Shown: positions 40,035-50,000, counted from the first letter of the stretch. The stretch is 64,000 bases of DNA from Pseudomonadota bacterium (GCA_016713725.1 JADJOO010000009.1:124001-188000), one strand, 5' to 3'. Numbers and translations: made by a program. The notes: generated by a model from the sequence alone, not told the origin.

Positions 40035-41632
40035 TGCTCGACACCGATCTCAAGGAACAGCTCCAGGGCTACCTCGGTCGGCTCACGCAGCCGATCGAGG
40101 TCGCTGCGGCCCTCGACGACTCCGACGCCGCTCGCGAAATGCAGGAACTGCTGCGTGAGATTGCGACGCTGTCGAGCCTGATCAGCTATCGCGAAATGCG
40201 TGGCAGCGAGATTCCCGCGGGCAAGCGCACGCCCTCTTTCCGGGTCACGCGGGTCGGCGCAGACATGGGCGTCGACTTCGCGGGCATCCCGCTGGGCCAC
40301 GAGTTCACCTCGCTGGTGCTCGCGCTGCTGCAGGCTGGCGGCTATCCGCCGAAGGTCGACGCGCCCGTGATCGAGCAGGTCAAGGCGCTGCAAGGCGAGT
40401 TCAACTTCGAGATCTTCATCTCGCTCTCGTGCCACAACTGCCCCGAAGTCGTGCAGTCGCTGAACCTGCTGGCCGTGCTGAACCCGGGCGTGCGCACCAC
40501 GATGATCGACGGCGCGCTGTTCCAGGCCGAGGTCGAGGCGCGGCAGATCATGGCCGTGCCGTACGTGTTCCTGAACGGCAGGGAGTTCTCGCAGGGCCGC
40601 ATCAGCCTCGAGGAGATCCTCGCGAAGATCGACATCGGCGCCGGTGCGCGTGCCGCCGAGAACATCAGCGCCAAGGAGCCCTTCGACGTGCTCGTCGTGG
40701 GCGGTGGCCCCGCGGGCTCGTCTGCGGCCATCTACGCGGCCCGCAAGGGCATCCGCACGGGCGTGGTCGCGGACCGTTTCGGCGGCCAGGTGATGGACAC
40801 GCTCGGCATCGAGAACTTCATCTCGGTCAAGGCGACCGAGGGCCCGAAACTCGCGGCCGCGCTCGAAGAGCACGTCAAACACTACGAGGTCGACATCATG
40901 AACCTGCAGCGCGCAGCACGGCTCGAGCCAGCGGGTAACGAGGGACTGTTCACGGTGACGCTCGAGAGCGGCGCACAGGTCAAGAGCAGGACCGTGATCA
41001 TCTCCACCGGTGCGCGCTGGCGGCAGATGAACGTGCCGGGCGAGAAGGAGTACTCCGGCAAGGGCGTGGCCTACTGCCCGCACTGCGACGGCCCGCTGTT
41101 CAAGGGCAAGCGCGTCGCCGTCATCGGTGGCGGCAACTCCGGCGTCGAAGCCGCGATCGACCTCGCCGGCATCGTCGCGCACGTCACGCTGCTCGAATTC
41201 GACGGCAAGCTGCGCGCCGACGAGGTGCTGCAGCGCAAGCTGCGCAGCCTGCCGAACGTGCGCGTGATCGTGTCGGCGCAGACCACCGAAGTGCACGGCG
41301 CCGACGGCAAGGTCAATGCGCTGAGCTACAAGGATCGCAGCTCGGGTGAGACCCACCGCGTCGAACTCGAAGGCGTGTTCGTGCAGATCGGCCTGCTGCC
41401 CAACACCGACTGGCTCAAGGGCACGGTAGCGCTCTCGCCGCGCGGCGAGATCGAAGTCGACGCCAGGGGCCAGACGTCACTGCCGGGCGTGTTCGCGGCG
41501 GGCGACGCCACGACGGTGCCGTACAAGCAGATCATCATCGCGATGGGCGAAGGCTCGAAGGCGGCGCTCGGCGCGTTCGATCACCTGATCCGCGTGCCGG
41601 TGCCGGCGTCGGGCGAAGCGGCGGCGGCTTGA
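40034..41632 (+). CDS. ahpF: alkyl hydroperoxide reductase, flavoprotein subunit
   Basis: 532-residue NADH-dependent disulfide reductase that recharges AhpC. The N-terminal double-thioredoxin domain has the redox pair in FISLSCHNCPEVVQSLN; the FAD domain starts with DVLVVGGGPAGSSAAIYAAR; the thioredoxin reductase-like active site is AYCPHCDGPLFKGKRVAVIG; FAAGDATTVPYKQIIIAMGE closes the FAD site. Start ATG 40034 overlaps the ahpC stop, so translation is coupled. Confidence 0.97.
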   Translation: MLDTDLKEQLQGYLGRLTQPIEVAAALDDSDAAREMQELLREIATLSSLISYREMRGSEIPAGKRTPSFRVTRVGADMGVDFAGIPLGHEFTSLVLALLQAGGYPPKVDAPVIEQVKALQGEFNFEIFISLSCHNCPEVVQSLNLLAVLNPGVRTTMIDGALFQAEVEARQIMAVPYVFLNGREFSQGRISLEEILAKIDIGAGARAAENISAKEPFDVLVVGGGPAGSSAAIYAARKGIRTGVVADRFGGQVMDTLGIENFISVKATEGPKLAAALEEHVKHYEVDIMNLQRAARLEPAGNEGLFTVTLESGAQVKSRTVIISTGARWRQMNVPGEKEYSGKGVAYCPHCDGPLFKGKRVAVIGGGNSGVEAAIDLAGIVAHVTLLEFDGKLRADEVLQRKLRSLPNVRVIVSAQTTEVHGADGKVNALSYKDRSSGETHRVELEGVFVQIGLLPNTDWLKGTVALSPRGEIEVDARGQTSLPGVFAAGDATTVPYKQIIIAMGEGSKAALGAFDHLIRVPVPASGEAAAA

Positions 41633-41720
41633 GGGCCTGATAGCGGTTTTCACCACTGCCCGGGGAGCAAGCGGCGGATTACCGTTGACCGGTTAATCGG
41701 CCACGTCCCCGGAGCACGGA

Positions 41721-41867
41721 ATGGAAAGATTCAGCCTGCTGTTCACGACCGACTATGGGTTGATGAGCCTGGGCGTCATCCTGTTCATCGTCGTGATGGG
41801 TTTCTACCTGTCCAGGAAGCTGAAGAAGCTGATGAACCAGGAGCCTGGCAAGGAAGGATGGGAGTAG
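41721..41867 (+). CDS. DUF3149 small membrane protein
   Basis: 48-residue protein with one membrane helix. It reads MERFSLLFTTDYGLMSLGV followed by ILFIVVMGFYLSRKLKKLM and a charged tail ending KEGWE. The TDYGLMSL text followed by a single helix is characteristic of DUF3149, tiny proteins common in beta- and gammaproteobacteria; function unknown. GGAG lies 7-10 bases before ATG 41721. It ends two bases before the convergent cytochrome b561-like gene. Confidence 0.8.
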   Translation: MERFSLLFTTDYGLMSLGVILFIVVMGFYLSRKLKKLMNQEPGKEGWE

Positions 41868-41869
41868 CC

Positions 41870-42307
41870 TCAGTCCCGCACCAGGTCCAGCAGGTGCGAT
41901 GCGACGGCGAGCACGTGCGCGATGCCAACGCCGATCAACGCGCGCGCTGCACGGATGTGCCAGCCACGCCAGGCGACGGCGTCGCCAGAGCCCTGCAGCA
42001 GGAACCACATCGCGCCGGTCACGCCGGTGACGACGATCGCGACCAGCAGCAGGCCCTCGATCACACCCGTGATCCCTGCCGCTTTACCAGGGGCGTACCG
42101 CCTCCAGCGGCCGCCACTCAACAGCGAGACCGCATAGACGATCCCGATCGGGAGCGCGAGCCAGCCGAGTGCCACGTGCGCGTAGGCGAAGAAACCCGCG
42201 CCGCTCGGAATCCGCCGCAGCATCGACACCCACGGACTCGTCGCCACGAGCCATAGCGACAGCACTGCCAACGCCGTGTGTAATCGATTCGTGGCCGATT
42301 CCTGCAC
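41870..42307 (-). CDS. cytochrome b561-like/DUF4405-type membrane protein
   Basis: 145-residue protein with four hydrophobic segments: ALAVLSLWLVATSPWVSML, FAYAHVALGWLALPIGIVYA, IEGLLLVAIVVTGVTGAMWF and ALIGVGIAHVLAVASHLLDL. Histidines in or next to helices (TNRLHTALA, AYAHVALGW, RGWHIRAAR, GIAHVLAVASHL) could bind two hemes as in b561-type proteins. Start GTG 42307 follows the hemG stop by five bases, so the pair is an operon. A role as quinone/heme electron partner of HemG is inference. Confidence 0.7.
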   Translation of the reverse strand: MQESATNRLHTALAVLSLWLVATSPWVSMLRRIPSGAGFFAYAHVALGWLALPIGIVYAVSLLSGGRWRRYAPGKAAGITGVIEGLLLVAIVVTGVTGAMWFLLQGSGDAVAWRGWHIRAARALIGVGIAHVLAVASHLLDLVRD

Positions 42308-42312
42308 GGCGG

Positions 42313-42858
42313 TCAGGCCGGAACCCGCCCCTCGGCCAACGCCGCCACCCGTCCCGCAAACCGACGCACCTCGTCCCACGGCGTGAACTCGACATTGGTG
42401 TGCAGGTCGGTGGGCCCGCCCGTCAGCCGCATGATGAAGCGGATGACGTGCCGGTCGAAGGGACCATAGCGCTGGTAGTCGAGCACTCCGCCAAACACCG
42501 CGAGCAGCTGCGGACGCCAGGTCGCGAGCGCCAGGAATTTCTGCATGTAGGGGTTCGTCTCCGGCGTGTTCTTGTGCGGCTTGCGCGCGACGAGACTCAC
42601 CGAGAAAAACGCGTTGGGCTTCGAATCGAGCAACGCACGGTGCTCTGCGATGAACGCGTAGACGGCCGGATTGTGCTTGCCATGACGGATGCTGGCGCCG
42701 ATCACGATCGCGTCGAATGCCGCGGCGTCCTGCGGGCCGGCGACCAGCGGTCGAACCTCCGCCACGTGCCCGAGTCGCACGATTTCCTCGCGCATCACGC
42801 CGCCGACCTTCAGCGTGTGTCCGTACACGCCATGGTACAAAAACAGGATCCTTGCCAC
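42313..42858 (-). CDS. hemG: menaquinone/ubiquinone-dependent protoporphyrinogen IX dehydrogenase
   Basis: 181-residue flavodoxin-like enzyme oxidising protoporphyrinogen IX in heme synthesis with quinone as acceptor. It follows E. coli HemG throughout: RILFLYHGVYGHTLKVGGVM (FMN phosphate loop), VIGASIRHGKHNPAVYAFI, FFSVSLVARKPHKNTPETNP and FIMRLTGGPTDLHTNVEFT. ATG 42858. The next gene on the strand is a four-helix heme-type membrane protein five bases on. Confidence 0.92.
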   Translation of the reverse strand: MARILFLYHGVYGHTLKVGGVMREEIVRLGHVAEVRPLVAGPQDAAAFDAIVIGASIRHGKHNPAVYAFIAEHRALLDSKPNAFFSVSLVARKPHKNTPETNPYMQKFLALATWRPQLLAVFGGVLDYQRYGPFDRHVIRFIMRLTGGPTDLHTNVEFTPWDEVRRFAGRVAALAEGRVPA

Positions 42859-42948
42859 GGAAAGTCACCGTCGGTTCAAATGGCCGGGCGGAATTTTAGC
42901 CGCCCCGGAGACCGCTCGGGGATCGGTAGTCACCCCGCCCCGGCTTGC

Positions 42949-43947
42949 CTACAACTCCGCCGCGGTCCCGACGCCGCGCTCCAGCGCGTGCCGATACACC
43001 ACGAGCGCGCTGACCAGGTCCTGCGCCGCGACGCCCAGCGACTTGTATACCGTGACGTCGTCGTCCGCCGAGCGGCCCGGCACCGTGCCGCTCAGCACGT
43101 CGCCGATCTCACCGAGAATGTGGGCTTCCGTCACCCTGCCGGCCTTGATCGCGTCGAGCAATTCGCCCGCCTGCGCCAGCGCGCTGCCGCGGTAGTCGAC
43201 AAAATAGCGCGCCAGCGCCACCAGGTCGTCGTCCACCTCGCGTGCGTTCGGGATCGACGCGCCGACGAGGCACAGGTGCGTGCCCTTGCGCACGTCGCGA
43301 CCAAGAAGAATGGCCCTGGGCGAGCCGGTCACGGTGCAGATCACGTCTGCTGCCGCGGCAGCTGCGGCAACGGACGACGCGACTTCCACGTGGACACAGC
43401 CAGCGCCGAGCGCATATTCCGCACATTCGCGCGCGGCGTCCGGATTGCGTCCCCACACGATTACGCGCTCGAAGGGGCGCACGGCCTGGAAGGCATCGAT
43501 GTGCGAACGCGCCTCTTCACCCGTGCCGAGAACTGCGAGCGTGCGCGAATCGGCGCGTGCCAGGGCTTGCGTCGCGACGACGCTGGCCGCGGCCGTGCGG
43601 ATCGCAGTGAGCGCACTCGCCTCCATGATTGCAACGGGCCGGCCGTGGGCCGACTCGTACAGCACGTACAGGCCGACGTGCGACGAGAGCCCCACCTTCG
43701 GGTTGCCCGGGAACAGGCTCAGTAACTTGATGCCGAAACATTCGGGTTCGCCGAGGTAGCCCGGCATCCAGGCGAGCCTGCCGTCGCCGGAGGGGAGCGG
43801 CATATGCTGCCGGAGCGGCATCAGCACGTTGCCGGCGCTGACGCCGCGCATCGCCTGCTCCACCGCGGCGACGCATTCGCCGTACGGCAGCAGTTCGCGC
43901 ACCTCGCGGGCGGAAATGACGTGCAGTTCGAGCGGCGGCTGTTGCAT
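42949..43947 (-). CDS. ornithine cyclodeaminase/mu-crystallin family protein
   Basis: 332-residue NAD(P)-binding protein. RTAAASVVATQALARADSRT and LAVLGTGEEARSHIDAFQAV give the family's substrate and Rossmann parts; VICTVTGSPRAILLGRDV and GASIPNAREVDDDLV follow. Members include ornithine cyclodeaminase, ketimine reductases and alanine dehydrogenase; substrate cannot be assigned. ATG 43947 is preferred over TTG 43953. It stands alone, with 90 bases to hemG downstream, where a weak GGGCGG/CCGCCC hairpin (about 42885-42905) may end its transcript. Confidence 0.88.
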   Translation of the reverse strand: MQQPPLELHVISAREVRELLPYGECVAAVEQAMRGVSAGNVLMPLRQHMPLPSGDGRLAWMPGYLGEPECFGIKLLSLFPGNPKVGLSSHVGLYVLYESAHGRPVAIMEASALTAIRTAAASVVATQALARADSRTLAVLGTGEEARSHIDAFQAVRPFERVIVWGRNPDAARECAEYALGAGCVHVEVASSVAAAAAAADVICTVTGSPRAILLGRDVRKGTHLCLVGASIPNAREVDDDLVALARYFVDYRGSALAQAGELLDAIKAGRVTEAHILGEIGDVLSGTVPGRSADDDVTVYKSLGVAAQDLVSALVVYRHALERGVGTAAEL

Positions 43948-43977
43948 GCGCAAAGCCTAGCGCACCCGTTCGACCGC

Positions 43978-44007
43978 ACAAAGCAAAACGGCCCCCGAAA
44001 GGGCCGT
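43978..44007 (-). terminator. Rho-independent terminator of the RRM gene
   Basis: On the minus strand ACGGCCC (44007-44001), loop TTTCGG, GGGCCGT (43994-43988) is a perfect 7-bp stem followed by TTTGCTTT. It is 65 bases after the stop of the RRM gene and is the clearest intrinsic terminator in the window. Confidence 0.88.
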
Positions 44008-44072
44008 CTGCTGCTGACTCTTTCCAGCCGGCTGCGGTTGAGCCGCCGACCAGTCCGGACCAGCCTGAACGC

Positions 44073-44339
44073 TTACCAGCGGCGGGGACGCTCGGTCTTC
44101 GCCTGGGCTTCGTTCACCTTCAGGGCGCGGCCGCCCATCTGGAAGCCGTTCAGCGTCTGGATCGCCTTGGCGGCCTCGGAATTCGAGGTCATTTCGACGA
44201 AGCCGAAGCCACGGGGTTGGCCGGTGTCACGGTCGTTGATCAGGGCCACCGAGTCGACGGTGCCGTGGGCCGAGAACAGCTCACGCACGGCGTCTTCGGT
44301 GGCGGAAAAAGGGAGGTTACCGACGTAGATCTTGGACAT
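44073..44339 (-). CDS. RNA-recognition-motif RNA-binding protein
   Basis: 88-residue single-RRM protein. RNP2 is KIYVGNLPF at the N-terminus and RNP1 is RGFGFVEM near residue 45; the end is Arg-rich (RALKVNEAQAKTERPRRW). Bacterial members are often cold-induced and bind single-stranded RNA. ATG 44339 is preceded by only a weak GTGAG, and a long AT-poor leader lies upstream, as in some cold-shock genes. A clear terminator follows. Confidence 0.93.
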   Translation of the reverse strand: MSKIYVGNLPFSATEDAVRELFSAHGTVDSVALINDRDTGQPRGFGFVEMTSNSEAAKAIQTLNGFQMGGRALKVNEAQAKTERPRRW

Positions 44340-44747
44340 TTAAATACTCACTGACAAAAAGTCCGTTCGGCCGTGCCCATCGAAACGACGGGCTGGATCA
44401 GCCTGGGGACCGGGAAACGCAAGGCATGAGGCAGCGCGGCTGGAAGAGCACCCGCTTTCTGGGCGGGGCGATCGCAGTCGCGTGGCAACGGTGCCACGTG
44501 GATCGGAAACTCTTCGGCTAAGCGCTGGGACTTGAACTGCACGAGAAATCGCGAGAACCGCCCAAACAGAAAGTAGAAGGGAGACTACCCGCGGCGGACT
44601 ATACGCGCTTTTCCCCGACCGGGTCGGTTTATTTCCAGACGCGGGGCACGGGGTTGCTGTATCGTGCGTGCGCCGCGCCCTGCTTGAGCCTTCCGCCTCT
44701 CAGTGTCCCCGGCATTACCCGCCGTACCGGCACACCCAGGTGAATGA
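44340..44747. other. 408-base divergent region between the RRM gene and infA
   Basis: Contains the promoters of both genes. On the minus strand a 64-codon open frame (GTG 44542 to 44348, starting VQFKSQRLAEEFPIHVAPLP) ends just before the RRM start; it has no ribosome site and no family I know, so it could be leader sequence or a small unrecognised protein. Nothing else gene-like is seen. Confidence 0.5.
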
Positions 44748-45017
44748 ATGGCCAAGGAAGAACTCATCGACATGCAGGGCACCGTCAACCAGGTGCTGCC
44801 CGACACGCGTTTTCTCGTGACGCTGGAAAACGGCCACGAAATCACCGCGTACCTCTCCGGCAAGATGCGCAAGCACCGCATCCGCATCCTGGCCGGCGAC
44901 AAGGTGACACTGGAAATGTCCCCGTACGACCTGACCAAGGGTCGCATCAACTTCCGCGAAAAGGATGTCCGCGGTCCCTCGACGGGCGCCCGCCCCAACT
45001 TCGCCCGCCGCCGTTAA
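44748..45017 (+). CDS. infA: translation initiation factor IF-1, extended form
   Basis: OB-fold ribosome-binding factor. MAKEELIDMQGTVNQVLPDT, ENGHEITAYLSGKMRKHRIR and SPYDLTKGRINFREKD cover the whole 72-residue domain. The protein is 89 residues, with a basic tail (RGPSTGARPNFARRR) not found in E. coli IF-1 but resembling longer second IF-1 copies of some Proteobacteria. AGGTGA precedes ATG 44748. Its TAA stop shares four bases (TTAA) with the stop of the opposing gene. Confidence 0.95.
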   Translation: MAKEELIDMQGTVNQVLPDTRFLVTLENGHEITAYLSGKMRKHRIRILAGDKVTLEMSPYDLTKGRINFREKDVRGPSTGARPNFARRR

Positions 45018-45475
45018 GGTTTCCGGCTGAACAGGCGATCCAGCAGGCCTGGCCTGGCTCGACTTGTCACCTTCGACTTGACGGCCGCGCGTTGCGCCGC
45101 CGACGGCGACCTCACCGGATACGTCCGCACCGTACCCATGTTGCTGCGGTCGTGCGGGTTGCCCGCATTCGCCGGCACTGCCCGCCGCTGGGTTGGCACT
45201 TCCAGCCCCTTCGGTACCGGGGTTTCCGACAGCTTGCGCACCATGGCTGTCGACTCGATGGCGAGGTGCGCCGGTGGCTGGAGCCTCCGCACCATCGTCG
45301 TGCTGGCATCGCGCACGTAGCGATGATCGGCGGTTCGCAATTCCCACACCGCGTTGCCACGCGCGTCGAAACCCACCCGCCCCGACGTGGGGTGAGCAGG
45401 CTTGTCCTGGTCGCTGTGCGACGTCCGCAATGTCGGTGTCAGGCGGGTGGACGCGGCGTCTTTGCGATGGGACAT
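45014..45475 (-). CDS. hypothetical basic protein
   Basis: 153 residues, rich in Arg, Pro, Ser and Thr, with no signal peptide or membrane helix. A more conserved-looking centre reads GRVGFDARGNAVWELRTADH with RDASTTMVRRLQPP; the rest looks disordered. ATG 45475 lies 17 bases after TATAAA on the minus strand (45498-45493), a good -10, so the leader is very short and no Shine-Dalgarno is visible. Family not recognised. Convergent with infA. Confidence 0.65.
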   Translation of the reverse strand: MSHRKDAASTRLTPTLRTSHSDQDKPAHPTSGRVGFDARGNAVWELRTADHRYVRDASTTMVRRLQPPAHLAIESTAMVRKLSETPVPKGLEVPTQRRAVPANAGNPHDRSNMGTVRTYPVRSPSAAQRAAVKSKVTSRARPGLLDRLFSRKP

Positions 45476-45682
45476 GACTTGAGGTCGCAGATTTATAGAG
45501 TGGCTGGCCACTAATCTACGCCGGTTCAGCCGCCCGACCCGATTCTGTCAACCGCGCGCCGCGGATTCTGTGACGCCGATCACGCCCGGCCCGGCCTTGT
45601 TTACACTCGTCACAGTGTTGCCACCCCCCCATGCGCGCGGTAACGTCCGTCGCGTTCCCCGCCCTACCAGGAAGAGTGAGCC

Positions 45683-45976
45683 ATGACCATCACGAGCCTT
45701 CGTTCGTCGTTCAACCTCGCGCTCGGTCTCGTCGCCCTGGCAAGCTGGCCCGGCCTTGCTGCCGCCGACGTCGTCACCGGTACCTTGGCTCCGGCCGCGG
45801 CCAAGGCCATCATCGTCGATGCCGCGGGCAAGACCGTCGCCGAACTGAAGCCAGGCGCATACCAGCTGCAGCTGGCCCCGGGCCGCTACAAGGCCAGGTG
45901 CCTGGCGCCGACGCAGCGCGAACTGGAATTCCTGAGCCTGTCGGAACCCGTCACCGTCAACGTCGACTGCGGCTGA
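45683..45976 (+). CDS. small exported protein of unknown function
   Basis: 97 residues. Signal peptide about 1-28 (FNLALGLVALASWPGLAAAD) followed by a small beta-rich domain (GTLAPAAAKAIIVDAAGKTV, KPGAYQLQLAPGRYKARCLA) with two Cys (CLAP and the last residues VDCG) that may pair. Good AGGAAGAG before ATG 45683. Unknown family. The next gene starts 13 bases later on the same strand. Confidence 0.75.
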   Translation: MTITSLRSSFNLALGLVALASWPGLAAADVVTGTLAPAAAKAIIVDAAGKTVAELKPGAYQLQLAPGRYKARCLAPTQRELEFLSLSEPVTVNVDCG

Positions 45977-45989
45977 CCGGCGACCACTC

Positions 45990-47015
45990 GTGACGGACGA
46001 AGCCGACAAGCCGCCTCGCCGCGACTGGCGCGAGAACGCCAAGTTCGCGGCCAACATCGTCAATTCGCTCGCGATCCCGCTGCTGACGGTCGCCGCGACC
46101 ATCGTCGGCTTGTACGCGACCAACACGCTCAAGCAGCGCGAGATCGCGATCGCCACGGAGAACAACTCGCAGTCGTTGCGCAACCAGCGCGAGGAATCCG
46201 AGACCAACCTGCGCTCGGCGATGTTCCGCGAACTCGTGGGTCCGCTGCTGCAGAGCGAAACCGAACTGGTGAAAGCCGGCGCGGACACGGACCTGCCGCG
46301 GTCGCAACGGCTGGCGCTGCTCGCCGAACTGCTCGCACTGAACTTCCACGAGCATTTCGAGCTCGGCCCGCTGCTGCGCTACGTCGATACCCTGCCTGGC
46401 CAGACCGAGGAGGCGCGCGCGCGCTTGCGCAGCACCTCGCGTCGCGTGATCTCGCGACAACTCGCGCCGTTGTTGTCCACTGCCGCGGCCAAGCAGGGGC
46501 GCCATCCGTCGTTCCTGGAAATCTCGTTGAACTCGGACGGCACCGAACCCGCCGAGACGCTGCTCTCGTGCGCAGTGCCGGCGGACGCGAACTCGGCCAG
46601 CGGTTCGCTCAAGCTCAATTGCTCGAGCACGGCCCAGGGCTCGCCCTTGCGGATCGTCTCGCCTGACGGCAAGGACAACCTGCAGGTGAACGTGCGCGCA
46701 GTCAGCTGGGCCGCACAGACGGTCGGCATATACGCCGTGCTGCTGGGTGCGAAAGGCGAATCGCAGGCGCTCGCGCCACCGATCGAGTTCACGCTGTCGC
46801 CCTACTCGTTCCCGTTCTCGGACAACACGCTGCTGCCGAGCGGCAACCGGTTCGGCATCTACCTGACGCGCATCGACGACATTCCGGGCGTCGCGCGCAT
46901 CATGCGACTGTCGTTCGTCTGGTTCCCCAAGGATTTCGTGCCACCGCGCGAACGGCCGTTCGACCTCGACGTGCACGAGGTCTTACCGGACATCAACCTG
47001 CCCGTGACGAAGTAG
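45990..47015 (+). CDS. single-helix membrane protein with large exported domain, unknown
   Basis: 341 residues. After a short charged N-terminus there is one helix (ANIVNSLAIPLLTVAATIVG), then a coiled stretch (EIAIATENNSQSLRNQREES) and a soluble domain with LLALNFHEHFELGPLLRYVD and YLTRIDDIPGVARIMRLSFV. Start GTG 45990. Its 3' end overlaps the end of the large regulator gene by 23 bases on the other strand. I do not recognise it; proximity suggests an operon with the preceding small exported protein. Confidence 0.7.
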   Translation: MTDEADKPPRRDWRENAKFAANIVNSLAIPLLTVAATIVGLYATNTLKQREIAIATENNSQSLRNQREESETNLRSAMFRELVGPLLQSETELVKAGADTDLPRSQRLALLAELLALNFHEHFELGPLLRYVDTLPGQTEEARARLRSTSRRVISRQLAPLLSTAAAKQGRHPSFLEISLNSDGTEPAETLLSCAVPADANSASGSLKLNCSSTAQGSPLRIVSPDGKDNLQVNVRAVSWAAQTVGIYAVLLGAKGESQALAPPIEFTLSPYSFPFSDNTLLPSGNRFGIYLTRIDDIPGVARIMRLSFVWFPKDFVPPRERPFDLDVHEVLPDINLPVTK

Positions 47016-50000
47016 CCAGCAACAGCTCGGGCAACATGGCGTCCCACTGCATGTCGTGGGTCGCGACCAGGGCGTCGCGCAGCATCTCGCCTGCAGCAGG
47101 CACCGCGCTGGCCGCTGCCGCCAACGCCCGGCCGCGCGCGACGACAACGTCGGCCCAGGCCACCGGCTCATCGCGGGTATAAGCCTCGAGCTCCGCCGCG
47201 TACCTGAGCACGCGCGACGTGTCGCCGATGCCGAGCGCGACCTCGATGCCGAGGTGGTAGAACTCAAGGTAGTTGTGGCTCACGCAGCCGCGCGCCAGCA
47301 GGTCCTCGCCCTCCTGCAGCAACGAGCGGATGCGGCCCTCGTCGTCGAGCACGAGCGCAAGCGCCGCGTAGGCAAAGGGGCCGCAGTAGGTCGGGCAGAC
47401 CTCGCGCGCCGTGTCGGCGGCGCTCTCGAGCGTGGCCAGCGCCTGGGTGGGTTCCCGCAGCGCGAGCTGGGCGAGACCGCGCAGGCCCAGCGTTTCGGCC
47501 TCGAAGCGCCGTGCGCCGAGTTCACAGGCCAGTGCCAGTCCCTGGGTGCTCGAGGCCAGTGATTCCGCGTAGCGCGCGCGATAGAGTTCAACGGCTGCCT
47601 TGGATGCCAGCGCGACGACTTGCGCGCGCCGGTCGCCGAGCTCGCGCGCCTCGGCAGCGGCGCGGTTACAGGTCGCGAGCGCCACCTCCAGCGGACCCGT
47701 GTACGTCTGCGTAACGGCAAGCATCGGCAGGTAGGACAGTTGCAGGCCCGTCAGGCCGTGGCGCTCGCTCAAGGCGACGCAATCGCGAAACTCGGCATGG
47801 GCCGAGCGCAGGCGCCCGCGCTGGTAGTGCGCGTCACCGAGACCGCCACGTGCCCGTGCGATCTCTTCGACGGAACCGGCTGCGGTCGCAAACCCGAGTG
47901 CGCGTTCGTGCGCGGCCAGGCACAGATCGAGTTCGCCGCGTGGAAAGTGCAGGTTCCCGCGCAGGGTCCACAGGTTGGCGAGGCGACGGGTGTCCGACGG
48001 ATCGACCTCCTGTTCGGCACGGGCGAGCGAGGCCAGCGCTTCGTCGTGCCGATCGACGATGCGCAGCGAGGTTGCCAGTCCCAGCCACGCGCGCGCACGG
48101 GCAGCGCGCGTGGTCGCGAAGTCGATCGACGACCGGAATGCATCGATTGCCTCGCTGGGGTGGCCCGCGACCAGTTGCACGTCGCCGAGCGTGGCCTGCG
48201 CGTCGCCGCTGTCCTGCGGTTGCCGCGCGCATTCGACGGCACGTTCGGCGTAAATCAGGGCACGTTCGAGCCGGTATGCGCGCAGGTTCTCCGTGGCGGC
48301 GCGCACGTACGCCGCCGCTGCGCCTGTGTCGTCGGCCGCGGCCAGGTGCTCCGCCAGCAACCCGCTGTCGCGCCCTTCGCACCAGGAGGCTGCCCGGCGA
48401 TGGAACTCGCGCCGCGTCGACCCGAGCAGCGACTCGTACACGGCGTCGCGAATCAACGCATGGGCGAAGCGGCAGTCGTCACCTTCGACGGCGATCAAGC
48501 CGGCCTGTTCGAGCGTGCCAGCGCAGTAATTCGGGTCTGCCAGCACGTGACGCAGCGCATCCTGCGAAAAGCGGATGCCGAGCGTCGCTGCCGCATGCAC
48601 CGCATGCTGTACGGCGGGCGCCAGCCGCTCGATGCGCGCGAGCACCAGCCCGCGCACACTGCCGGGCAACGCGGCCTGGCCCGAATGCGCGGCACGCAGC
48701 AACTGCTCGAGGTACAACGGGTGACCGTGGGCGGTGGCAAGGCAGCGCTCGACCGCAGCGGCGGGCAGGCCTGCCTGCGACGACGCGAGATCACGGGCTT
48801 CGTCCTCGGCGAGCGGGCCGAGGTCCAGCGTGGTGAGCGGGCTTCCCGAGCCTCGGGCACGCCATGCCGCCGCCAGCACGTCGTCGCCCGGGCGCGACGT
48901 AAGGCATACCAGCAGCGGGCTGGCCGCGGCCGACACCGCCAGTTCCGCGAGCTGCGCGATCTCGTGCGCGGACGCCCAGTGCACATCCTCGATCACGAGC
49001 AACAGCGGTTGCTCGGCTGCCCGCTGCAACAGGCGACGCAACAGGTCTGCCCGCCCGCGCTCACGCGAATGACTGTCCATCGCCGCCAGGCGTGACCGGC
49101 CCTCGTCGGGAATCACGGCATCGACCAGGTCGCTGGCGAACAGCGCATCCTCAGGTGCGATCAGACCGCGCGCTGCTGCCTCGGTCACGACGGCGGCGCG
49201 ATCGTCCGTTGACACATCGGTTCCGGCGGCCAGCAGGCCCAGGGCCAGCGCAGGGAGCGGACGCTCCACCGCGACTTGTCCGAAATCGAGCACCTGCAGC
49301 GTGCGCGATCCGATGCCCTGTCGCGTCGCGGCGCGCGTCAGCTCGGCCGCGATCGCGGACTTGCCGATCCCGGGTTCGCCGCGAATCAACACCGTGCGCG
49401 CGCGTCGCGACGCTGCGATCTCCGCCAGCAGTGTCGTCAGCAGCGCGAGTTCGGCGCGCCGGCCCACGAATCGGTGCGGTGTGGCGGACGCTGCACGCCC
49501 CGCGATCGACGCCACGCGCAACGTGGTGCGGGCCGCGTCGTCTTCACTTACCTGCAGCTCGATGTCCCCGTGCAGTCTGCCAGCCACCTCCGGCGAGACA
49601 AACGTAGCACCGGGTGGCGACGCGCGCGCGATGTCGCGCGCCTCCGCGACCGGACGACCACTCAGCGGGAAGGGCGCCTCCACCGCTGCGGGCAGGACCT
49701 GGCCCGCGGCGATGCCGCACGCAACCGCGCCTTCGCTGGCGCGCAGCGCCGTGCTCGGCTCCGCCGTGAGTTCCCACGCCGTGCGCACCGCCCGGTCCGA
49801 CTCGTTGCCCGCGAGCGCGGCCAAGCCGAACACGACCAGCACTTCGCCTTCGCCGATACGGTCGACGTGCCCGCCGAACCGTCCGGCCACGGTGCACACG
49901 CGCGTTTCGAGCGCTGTCCAGCGATGCCGCTCCCGTTCGGGATCCGACGCATCTCGCGTCGTCGACGCACCGCCGTCGCGAACACACAGCACGACGGCCT

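Noticed and set aside
41677..41698. Imperfect palindrome GATTACCG...CGGTTAATC before the DUF3149 gene
   Set aside because: One arm has a bulge and no promoter can be aligned with it; too weak to call an operator.
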